From NCBI RefSeq assembly GCF_000764305.2, contig NW_025932756.1, forward strand, positions 372,001 through 436,000: DNA of 64,000 bases, written 5' to 3'. This stretch comes from Hyalella azteca. Its lineage: Eukaryota > Arthropoda > Malacostraca > Amphipoda > Hyalellidae. The translations under genes and the position numbers were made by a program. The notes below the pieces were generated by a model. The model was given only the letters and a program-made list of their open reading frames with translations, was not told the origin of the DNA and searched no databases. Shown piece by piece: positions 52,901-61,100 of the stretch (position 1 is its first letter; each line of letters opens with the position of its first letter).

Positions 52901-55183
52901 TTGGAGTTATTTATTCCGAAGCGTGTTTCATGACTGTTTTCCATAAATGACCCGCCACTTGAACAGAAATTCAAACATCTTTTCCGTCTAAAATTCGTCA
53001 GTTTAGCTGCAGTTTATACCGCGAACACAAGAAAGTCTTGACGGACACATCCGCCGCTCGTCAAAACTATAGTCAATCTTCGCATTCAAGACGCGGGCAG
53101 AGAACAACCGTTAAAATCCGGCCGCGGTGCGCGCTGCCGCCTATGAAATCTGGACTACCGGCCGACCGGCCTACGTGAGGCCGGAGGAGAGTCCAAAACA
53201 GACGCGATGAAACCGTTATAGGAATATAGCCGTCGGCAGGGACCGTTTTGGTGATATAGCGACCGTTATAGGAATATAAGCACCGGCAGTGTGATATAGG
53301 GACTGTTTTGGTGAAATGGCGACAGTTATGGTGATATAGCGACTGTTATAGGAATATACACCGGCAGTGTGATATAGGGACTGTTTTGGTGAAATGGCGA
53401 CAGTTATGGTGATATAGCGACTGTAATAGGAATATACACCGGCAGTGTGATATAGGGACCGTTTTGGTGAAATGGCGACAGTTATGGTGATATAGCTACT
53501 GTAATAGGAATATACACCGGCAGTGTGATATAGGGACCGTTTTGGTGATATAGCGACCGTTACAGAAATATTGCCCCCGGCATTGTGACGGAGCAACCGT
53601 TTTGGTGATATAGCGACCGTTTTGGTGATATACCGGTAGCGACCTTTATAGGAATATAGCCATCGACATTGTGAATTTGTGATTAGTAATAAAGCGACCG
53701 TTATAGAGACACAGCCACCGTTCTGGTACAGGGTGACACAAAAAAAAACAGAGCTCATAAAAAGTTGAATAATTTCCACAATACTCAAGTAATCCTGTTA
53801 TTTGTTTCAGATTCATTAAGATATGAGCACAACCCCCAGACCATCCCTGACCTCAAAGCAGCCATCACAGCAGCCATCAGAGCCATCCCGAGAGAGGAGT
53901 GCAGGAGGGTCATTGAGAACTTTGCCAGGCGAATGCAAGTCTGCCTGCAGCGCCGGGGCGCGCATCTGGAACATATCTTTGAGCGGCTGTAGAACAAAGA
54001 GTTTTTGTGGTATAGAATTGAGATTTTGCAGATGTTGGCTACATAGGTTGTACATAATTCCATAGAATTTTTGTTTCAAACTGAATAAAATTTCAGGAGT
54101 TATAAGACTTTTAGTGAGCTCTGTTTTTTTTGTGTCACCCTGTAATATAGCGAGTGTTGTGATGCTATAGCAGCTTCCTTAAATACGGTTCGATGGGGGC
54201 TACTTCATTTCCACGTGTGATAAAACACACATCAATTTCAAGTGCTGAAACAATTATTGAACTTAATTATTGCCGATACGTTATCATAATTATTGTCTAT
54301 GGAAATTAAACTGTAGCAACGTGAACACAGCTAATGAGATTTCAACATTATGGTCCTATCTCCTTCTTATCTTTTCTCTTTCACCTCACCACAAAGAAAA
54401 AGGTTGATTTAAACAATTGCATGAAGAACCTTACATTACAGTGCGTTTAATCTTTTATAATCTACTCTTCAAATAAGTTTGCCAGCATCAACAGTACAAC
54501 GTTAATACTGATACTTCTAATGGGCTACAGACATCTGCAATAATATTGTCGATCACAGGATAACTTCTTAACCGCTGCAAAAGCATATTCAGTCACAGGA
54601 TTACGACTTGCCAGCCACATAAGCATGTTCAGTCACAAGATTACGACTTGCCAGCCACACAAGCATATTCAGTCACAAGATTACGACTTGCCAGCCACAT
54701 AAGCATATTCAGTCACAGGATTACGACTTGCCAGCCACATAAGCATATTCCTGTCTCTTATACACATCTAGATGTGTATAAGAGACAGNTAAGCATGGTT
54801 CAGTCACAAGATAGGTACCGACTTACCAGCCACATAAACATGTTCAGCCACAAGATACCGACTTACCAGCCACATAATCACGTTCAGTCACACGATAACG
54901 ACTTACCAGCCACATAAGCATGTTCAGTCGCTCGATACCGACTTACCAGCCACATAAGCATGTTCAGTCACAAGATAGCGACTTACCAGCCACACAATCA
55001 TGTTCACTTTTGTTCTGTCAAGAGCGTACTACTCACCAGCTGCACAAGCTTGACAATGCCAGGTCCTGTGCGGAAGTACCCCATGTTTAGCGAGATTCCC
55101 ACTCCGCTTTTGGGTGCGGTGTTGTAGGACGGAGCTGTGGTCACGGAAATCGTGCTGGGTTCGGCTTTGCTCTCCGCCATCAT
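34981..55183 (-). CDS. MARVEL/CMTM-type four-span membrane protein
   Basis: Exons on the minus strand: 1, 55183-55037; 2, 44850-44683; 3b, 41988-41866, or 3a, 36581-36480; 4, 35100-34981 (stop). All junctions are phase 0 with AG/GT borders. With one exon 3 the protein is 185 or 178 residues, typical for CMTM/plasmolipin-like proteins. Exon 1 is cytosolic and ends GYFRTGPGIVKLVQL, the usual run-in to span 1. Exon 2 holds spans 1 and 2 (FIAILCMACAA; FLFVVVTAFVATSLWCFIYLL), exon 3 span 3, and exon 4 span 4 (VFGVFNMLAYTLGSFFLY). MARVEL proteins work in membrane apposition, vesicle traffic and junctions; the specific role here is unknown. No ortholog name is assigned. Confidence 0.87.
36480..36581 (-). 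CDS. MARVEL gene alternative exon 3a
   Basis: Encodes 34 residues, ELLNTSLTTILYLIAVIVQF and on to RNITAG, between ctcgttacag and gtaaga. It starts with EL and ends with ITAG exactly like exon 3b, and has the same phase at both ends. The hydrophobic core LYLIAVIVQF corresponds to LYIIASIVQI in 3b. Confidence 0.85.
37022..40091. mobile_element. 3.05-kb non-autonomous DNA transposon, 9-bp TSD
   Basis: The element spans 37031-40082. Its ends are identical inverted repeats of about 100 bp starting ggtactgactaaaacccgg and containing CpG-rich palindromes (cggaccggtccg). A 9-bp direct duplication, atgatacag, flanks it exactly at 37022-37030 and 40083-40091. Further in, blocks such as cttctcgatcgaactaatcg recur two to three times in both arms. 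The centre is AT-rich with no transposase frame. A 9-bp duplication with long inverted repeats fits Mutator-like elements best; other superfamilies are not excluded. It sits in the intron between alternative exons 3a and 3b. Confidence 0.9.
41640..41840. repeat. 25-bp minisatellite beside exon 3b donor
   Basis: About eight units of gaccctgaggagggacccccgccaa, with single-base variants. The array begins about 25 bases beyond the 5' splice site of exon 3b. On the transcribed strand it is G-rich (ggcgggggtccctcctcagg). Confidence 0.9.
41866..41988 (-). CDS. MARVEL gene alternative exon 3b
   Basis: Encodes 41 residues from ELILTALFAVLYIIASIVQI to FYITAG, between ctgtcgcag and gtgagt. It aligns with exon 3a across the membrane span, but its loop is seven residues longer (VTKPRPPVRLQPF in place of ERSAGR). 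The longer, basic, proline-rich loop before span 4 is the main difference between the two predicted isoforms. Confidence 0.87.
44683..44850 (-). CDS. MARVEL gene exon 2 (spans 1 and 2)
   Basis: Encodes 56 residues with AG/GT borders, phase 0 at both ends. Two hydrophobic segments are separated by a short extracellular loop with a glycosylation sequon (NGT), and the exon ends in REAINLPIDWLLT. Confidence 0.9.
44945..45070 (+). mobile_element. SINE fragment (5' tRNA-like half)
   Basis: Contains the RNA polymerase III B-box gggttcgatccccgc and the segments gttcagagtaccaagattt and ctctgtgcgccagtttctgg, matching the 5' half of the full copy at 57570-57829. It lacks a usable A-box and does not fold as a functional tRNA. 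Confidence 0.7.
45248..45553. mobile_element. Foldback element with 53-bp imperfect inverted repeats
   Basis: Left arm 45248-45300 (ctatctcctcctagg...atcattcgat) and right arm 45501-45553 (atcgaatggtatatg...aggaggagatag) are reverse complements with a few mismatches, separated by 200 bases. The inner region is T-rich on the plus strand and has no gene. Probably a miniature foldback transposon or part of a larger one. Confidence 0.75.
45807..46528 (-). mobile_element. Truncated Penelope-like element with inverted arms
   Basis: A minus-strand frame at 46438-45992 encodes a GIY-YIG endonuclease: VVYKFSC, then NYIGLTTTTLSRRLTCHL and EALIIREESPAINLQ, the arrangement found at the C-terminus of Penelope-like retroelement proteins. 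The reverse transcriptase is missing. The copy is bracketed by inverted 94-bp arms, 45807-45900 and 46435-46528, which match nearly perfectly and carry gattattcgaaacgtcg-type sequence. Inverted terminal copies are a known Penelope trait. It is immobile unless helped in trans. Confidence 0.85.
47020..47230. repeat. Diverged ~50-bp tandem repeat
   Basis: Three to four units beginning ggtcacttga(a/t)acatagacgcgaa and followed by a pyrimidine-rich segment (cttcccttcctgtaa). Spacing varies from about 45 to 60 bases. Confidence 0.6.
47429..47460. other. Perfect 12-bp hairpin
   Basis: gaagtgcagtag at 47429-47440 pairs exactly with ctactgcacttc at 47449-47460 around the loop ttacaaga. It lies in the first intron of the MARVEL gene; no RNA gene is claimed. 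Confidence 0.7.
48537..48600. other. 18-bp hairpin plus third direct copy of one arm
   Basis: aatatagacctcaccaca (48537-48554) is the exact reverse complement of tgtggtgaggtctatatt (48563-48580). A third copy, tagacctcaccacatcgat, follows at once to 48600 and could pair with the middle segment instead, giving two alternative stems. Confidence 0.8.
49525..49940. repeat. 29-bp minisatellite, about 14 copies
   Basis: Units of tagctggatacgtgtactcagaagatgag with minor variants (cttgg for gctgg, gttta for gtgta). It lies within the first intron of the MARVEL gene. Confidence 0.9.
50640..50900. repeat. 46-bp minisatellite, about 5.5 copies
   Basis: Units of gtggctgtagtactgcagaa followed by cacagctgtgtggcgtttacagtact. 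Earlier units are nearly identical; the last two contain atgtactcagtac variants. Confidence 0.9.
53215..53726. repeat. Complex ~79-bp minisatellite
   Basis: A higher-order repeat built from gatatagcgaccgtt(ata/ttgg) subunits, with a larger unit of about 79 bp containing aatatacaccggcagtgtgatataggga. A minus-strand open frame runs through it but is purely repeat-derived. The array continues past a mariner-type insertion, with atatagcgagtgtt resuming at 54145. Confidence 0.85.
53727..54144 (+). mobile_element. Deleted mariner/Tc1-family element (MITE)
   Basis: A 414-bp element (53729-54142) with inverted ends of about 29 bp starting cagggtgacacaaaaaaa, flanked by TA on both sides as expected of the IS630/Tc1/mariner superfamily. 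The plus-strand frame 53765-53992 keeps only the last part of a transposase (NPQTIPDLKAAITAAIRAIP, then RVIENFARRM and CLQRRGAHLEHIF). The DDE catalytic region is gone, so it is non-autonomous. It is inserted in the 53215 minisatellite. Confidence 0.9.
54570..55015. repeat. 40-bp minisatellite, about 10 copies, interrupted by adapter
   Basis: Units of agcatattcagtcacaggat followed by tacgacttgccagccacata. The array stops about 20 bases from the donor of MARVEL exon 1. The Nextera adapter at 54751-54788 interrupts it, so its true copy number is unknown. Confidence 0.9.
54751..54789. other. Nextera/Tn5 mate-pair junction adapter left in assembly, then N
   Basis: The 38 bases are the Tn5 mosaic end CTGTCTCTTATACACATCT followed directly by its reverse complement, the synthetic junction used in Nextera mate-pair libraries. 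A single N follows at 54789. Translation gives VSYTHLDVYKRQ, a well-known contaminant peptide in protein databases. It is not biological sequence. Confidence 0.99.
55037..55183 (-). CDS. MARVEL gene exon 1 (start codon)
   Basis: Begins with tandem ATGs (55183 and 55180) and encodes 49 residues, MMAESKAEPSTISVTTAPSY to FRTGPGIVKLVQL, ending at CAGCTG|gtgagt. The N-terminus is Ser/Thr/Pro-rich and cytosolic. The upstream flank is AT-rich with no clear TATA box. Confidence 0.85.
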
Positions 55184-56996
55184 TTTTTATTTCGGGTCAA
55201 TTATACAACTAATATGCCTTTTTTATTTGTATTAAATTGTATATATATTCTAAGCAACAACGAAGCTAACAGCACAGCAAGGGATGCAAGCAGAAAAACT
55301 AGGCCTGCCCAAAGTCAACCATGGATAAGTCGGCATGTGCAAGGTCACAATGATGATTTATTTCAATTATTGCGTATTTCCACAAAAACAAGTTAAGATT
55401 TTTTCAGCGCGTATGGAAAATTATAGATACGTTTGATCATGATTTAGTTTAATTTTTATTAAAAAAACATTAAGGCGAACTCCGAAGTATTGTGATGGAT
55501 AGAAGGAATTAGATTTGTAAGTAATAATTATACAGACGATAATATTGAATGAATGAGCTCGACTTGTGAATTCATAAGACGAAATATATTTTAAAAATGA
55601 AAAATATGACCATAAATGATAAAATACAGCAAGGCTGTAGATTGTAATCGCAACGACCAAAAATATGTTGTACGGTACTCCACCATGAAGTGAACTTTAC
55701 TCAGTAACAATTCTTCTTAGACACGTCGTAAGGAATTTGTGCTAGGTAGAGATATGCCCATTGATTGAAACGTATTTGAATAAATTATACATACTTACAC
55801 GAAATTAATTGGAAATTATTATTATTATTATTATTATTATTAAATTATTAACTGTAAGCACGGAATAAAGTGAGCCAATAGCAGCGCAAGTTAGGGTCAA
55901 GTGCCGATACCAGATTAATATTGATTTTTAATTAGATTTATACTCAGACCAGAATGCTATTTATAACGGTGACGGGAATGGATCACTGACTACGGTATAT
56001 AATCAATGCTTTCGAACCCTCAACAATTACAAATCTGCAACCACACAATCATCTTTCACAATCAAATATTTCGTATCAATTCAAATTATGCTATAACTTG
56101 TGGTTGCTGAACTTTAATAAATATATCTTTCTGATGCGAGAGTCTATCTGACGACCCCTACAGCCACAGGTTGGACACCAGCGCTCCATGTAAGGTTCCT
56201 TTACAGTCCACACACGCCTCTCTGCTTCACTTGAATTTCATAAACATTCTTTTCGCACTAACGTGCTTAAATAACAAACCTGTGAGAAAATCCTTTTCAA
56301 ACCATATTTATCACTTGATAGAGATGAGTTTTTCATAAGAATAAATCGCTATTAGCACACTGAGAGAATATACTGGACGTGTTCCTTCTAAATCATTTGA
56401 CACAAATTTTCTAGCGCACCAAACTCTCACAACCAAGTTGTGTTTTCTACTGAGCTTCTGAGTTCAGACTTCAGACCAGTCTCTAGGTAGCCTACAGGTC
56501 TGAGTCATGCACTGCTATCACTCACCCAACGAACGAAACTGAACGAAAGAAAAAGAACTATTCTTCAAAGCGCACTCTAGAGGGCGCTTCAAACGTTTCA
56601 AATTGACGATTCTTCTATCTTCTCGCACACTTTTAGAAAATTACTACTATACACATATAAAAAAAGTTTAAATTAAAATTTATCCTTCTTGTTTTGCCTT
56701 CACATCCAAATAGAATGTTTGGTGCGCAACTCGGAAAAACGATACGGCTTACAAGGGGAAGTTGAATTGACAAAATACAGCAATTCTTCGGCCGCTCCCA
56801 CGCACCTGCGTACGCACTACCTCCTTCGTCGTCATCACCCACGCATTACTCCAGGTAGCTCATTCAGGTCCATTCAAAACCCGCGGTTTCAACCGTCTCA
56901 GCTTGACTACTTTCCTCGCCACAACGGGCGTGGGGCGAATGTTAAAACGCCGAGCACGTGAAGATTTAGCTCGAAGTTTATTATTCACTCTACACC

Positions 56997-57060
56997 AGGG
57001 GTCGGCAAACTTTTTACCCGTCGACCCCTTCAAGAATGTTCTTTGCACGTTTTCCACGCA
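56997..57060. mobile_element. Possible hAT-type terminal fragment
   Basis: caggggtcggcaaacttttt resembles the terminal inverted repeat of many hAT elements. I did not find the matching opposite end nearby, so this may be a solo fragment or a chance match. Confidence 0.35.
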
Positions 57061-57569
57061 CGAGTTTTTCAGATCGAAGCTGATCGTGAACTAATTAAAA
57101 AGCTATTTATTCGCAATCCGATCGTGCGAGCGTAGTCATATTTTTGCCCTTATAGTTTTTAATTAGCACATTTTAACGCTAAATTTGAGCACGTTTACTA
57201 GGGATAAGTTTTGAAATAGATATCGATCTTAACCCAATTAAAAACGAAGCCATTTATTCACTCTATACTCCTGCTAGCGTTGAAGTTTCTTTCCACTTCG
57301 TTTTCAGGCAGTGTACTGAACGAGAAGTTTTAGCCTCCTTTGCACGCCTAACTAATGACAGATAGGTTGATTGGCACAGCCACAGCAAGTAACTTGGGTT
57401 GATCGGTACAGCCAAAAGCATGCGAGATTGATTGGCTCCGCTTAAGGCTCAAAGGTGGAAACGCAATCAAAGGAAACTGCTCACACAACTTCTATTGAAT
57501 ATCATACATAGCCTTACATAAATAAATAGCAAGGGCATAAATAACAATGATAACAGCAACACCTAAATG

Positions 57570-57829
57570 TCATAATAATAATAATAATAATAGCGGTTTC
57601 AGCGTTATTAGGCCGTAGGCCTGTCGCCGATTCTTAACATCGCAGAACATTCACAGCATTTTGCGGTCTCGAACTCGCAACTCACTGCAACAATTCTGCT
57701 ATGCTTAACCGCCCGGCCTCCTTGCCGATTCTGACCAGAAACTGGCGCACAGAGCTGGGATCGAACCCTCGCCTCTCTGCGCCAATCTTGGTACTCTGAA
57801 CTTTAACCACTGGGCCACCCTGCCCAGTA
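57570..57829 (-). mobile_element. Dimeric tRNA-derived SINE, full length
   Basis: Read on the minus strand it starts ggtggcccagtggttaaag (A-box-like), has the B-box gggttcgatcccagc, then a second tRNA-like half (gggcggttaagcatagcag and gcgagttcgagac), and ends in an (ATT)n tail at 57570-57590. Fragments of the same family occur at 32240 and 44945. Confidence 0.8.
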
Positions 57830-58151
57830 AATAAAATAAGATATCATCAATAAATAAGACAAGGACATTCTAATCAGAGACTATTCTACATGGAAAAAAC
57901 ATACAACGCTCTATCTGGGATGAAAACATGATGCTGTATTTGGGGAAAGTTTACCTAAATTATCGCTCTCACTAGAATATCGTTACAACGGAAGACATAA
58001 CGTGAGTCTATCATTGACTGGGCGAGTAACTGGTCATAAATGGTCACAAGGTTATTATAACAACGGAAGACATTAGACGAGCTTATCATTGACTTCATTG
58101 GCTGAGAACTGTTTAGGCAGGGGCACTAGAACGTCGTGGCCTGAGAAGATC

Positions 58152-61100
58152 TCACACGAGTTTATCATAGACCGAGTAACTGGTCATGTAGAGGCCTTTA
58201 GCAGAGTTGCAATTGCAGCAGTCCCTGTTATTGTTGAGCGCGTTATAGAGGATGGTGTGGAGGTTGTGCAGAAGGTCTTTGCCATGCACGGAGTGAGCTA
58301 TGCTGTGCAGCCACTGAGCACGACGCCACGACCGCACGTTGGTGCACGTCACGACACGTAACAGAACGCTCTTTACGACCTCTTCGTCTATCCTGCCCAC
58401 GTCACGACTGAACACCGACACGACGTCGTTACCGGACCTGCAGACCTGCACGATCCTGTGAGCAGCGTAGTTTTGTAGGCGCGTCAAGCCGTACATGTGG
58501 CAGGCGTGTAGGAGTTCAACGTACGAGCTCAGGGATATACAAGACAGGGCAGAGCAAGTACAGCCATACAGGTGGTGCACGATGGCCTTCAGGCTCTCAG
58601 GACCGACCGAACCAACCCTCACGACCCCGTCAGTGGACTCTTTCCATCCTTGGTCACCCAACATGGCCGCCCAAGCCTCACTGGCCTCCCGCAGGACAGA
58701 CCGGTGGGCGCGAATGCCTCTCGCGTTTCCAGAGGTCTGTGAATTATCTTCAACAACTTCGTTACCTGCTATAGAAACTTTCGGTTTTTGCGTGGAACTT
58801 TGGTCGGCATCGAGGGTAACAATGGATTTGGGTTCTTTACCAGTGTTTACTTGTACAGAATCACCACACTTTAGTATGTTAGAAGCACCGCAAGGCATCG
58901 CCTCATCGCGATCATGGCAGTCCATGTCACTGAGTTCCTCTTCGCTGTACTCGTCCTGGAGGAAGTTTTCAGGACCTGAATCATCTTCCATTTCTATCTC
59001 ATTGCTGTCAATGCTTTCGAGAACTACATCGTGATCGCTAAGTTCAGACCACAAGCAACGGCCGTGATTGAATTTAGTGTGTGATGAATTTACATTGGGA
59101 GAATTTATACTCGGTGTTTTGTGGTTGGCTTTCGGGGCAGTTTTCAAAAATGAAATTTCTGGATGAGACTTTTCCTCTCCACATTCGCTGTCCGATGCTG
59201 AGATCAAGCACATGGTGCAGGTTGTACCGCGAGTTGCAGTTAAGGAAAGCTGCACAGAAAAACACAACAGATATCTTTAAATAACCCCATACCCCTTTGC
59301 GTGTAGTGGTCCTTAAAATTGCATAATTTAAATGTCAACATTTTACAACACAGTTAATTTCGGACAATTATAGCGTCTGTGTGAAAGATTACATTTTTTC
59401 ATAAAAATTGAATAGGCTCCGGCTATATCCGGAGCTAATTAGTTAGGCTTTCTGTTCCACAAGTTGTATATATCCAAGCGCGCTTCCCAAGTCTGCCGAA
59501 GACTTGCACTTTCCTCAAGAAGTTGCCAGCAGTTTGCTCAAGGGCTTAAATTTCAGTCTAAGTTAAATTGCTCAAAACACGAGTGAAATTTCTCCTCGCT
59601 GATAATCTCAAATATATGAATTTGTGAAAGTTTATGTTTGTTCACGTGTTGTTCATGGCGCTGTAATCATATAGGGGCTGTTAGTGCGCGTATCGCTGAT
59701 ACCTATCACGTCGGGGTGTTTCCAGGGAATAATTTTTCTTTTAGTGCAGTCATCATGAGATATAGAAATAGAGGGGTTGAATTAGATTAAACATTTAAAA
59801 TTTCATTTAACACGTTGACTAAGATTGCTTCATCTTGTACTATTATTTCACTTTTTGTACTTTTTTTAAGCAGGGTTGCCAGACGGTCATTTTTTCCGGA
59901 CAAATTCCGTGATTTAGTTTTTCTCAATTGCGTTGGCCGGCTAAAATTTATGATAGGGGTACTTCCTAATTAAATTTTAAATACTGCAAAAAGAAAATAA
60001 ATGGAATTTTTATGGCGGAACCTACAAATAAACTAGTATACATTGAATTAGCGGCCTTTTTTGGCCTTTTTTGTTCTCGGATTTGGCCGATTTTAGGCAA
60101 CCTGAATTATGTACCACTACCTCCTGGAGAAATACATTTCGTGGTACACATATGTACCAATACGTAGTCAACGTGTTAAACTTGTTGAGTGGTATTTTTT
60201 CAGAAGAAAATGAAAAAATTGTAAATATTTATACCATATCAAGATTTATAAAGTTTCTCACGTCGAGGGTTTTGGCGAGGGCGTGTAGAGCAGCGGCCGC
60301 GTAGATGTAGCGCACTGATGAAGGCGACTCGTTCTCGGAGAGAACGTTGAAGATATCCTGCAGACCTCCTAACTGTATCAACAGCTTCTGCAGCAACAGC
60401 GGACATCTGTAGCAACAGTTAGTGTACCAGTGAAATTAATACTTATGCCTTACCACACACTTGGTATTTGGTAAGATAGTGATCGACAAGATTGTTGTAC
60501 GATAAATTTGTCATGTTTCGATGTTGAACCACAACACGATTTTCAACAGCATAATTAACATTTTAATTCCATGCAATATTAGATAAATTGCTGGAAAAAC
60601 ACAAGAAATGGTGGCCTGACATTTTTTTGAGAAAAATAACGTCCAATCTCACCTCGCAACGTGAGGTATATTAAGAGAACAAGTTTCTCTAACATAGGCA
60701 GGGGCATTTGGACTCAGCCTGTTGCGGGCTTCTTGGCTGCCGTACTGATGCACGTGGCCGAAAAAATTTAGCACGTTGCTAAGAAACGCCTCACCGCCAG
60801 CCACGAGTAGCAGGCACTGGCTGCACCTCTTCGCAATTCCCGCACATTTTACGCTGCGTCCATCTGAAGCCTTGGGTTCTGATTGAGAAGTAGTGACTTT
60901 TCTTTTTGTATCACAGGCACAACTTTCATCACAAGCAGAACTTGTATCACAGGCTGTACAATCGGAAGCCATGCTGGTAGTCGAGTTGTGCTTTTTCTCA
61001 GAGGAGTTTGAAGTGAGGCGATTTTCGTTAAAAGAGACTTTGCACAAGTCTCTTCCACTGACACAGCAAGGGCAGATGCATTTCATAAGCTCGCTGTTGG

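Larger units (their letters stand above)
55184..58151. other. Intergenic region between MARVEL and ARMC5-like genes
   Basis: No supported exon. It holds an (ATT)n tract near 55808-55848, a possible hAT-type transposon end near 56997-57020, a full-length SINE at 57570-57829, and the presumed promoter of the MARVEL gene and 3' end of the ARMC5-like gene. Confidence 0.6.

Noticed and set aside
53216..53788. 190-residue minus-strand frame with SPKRSLYHTAGVYS repeats
   Set aside because: It coincides exactly with the 79-bp minisatellite and runs into the mariner-type insertion.
54648..54917. 89-residue plus-strand frame
   Set aside because: It reads through a minisatellite and a synthetic adapter (VSYTHLDVYKRQ), so it is an artefact.
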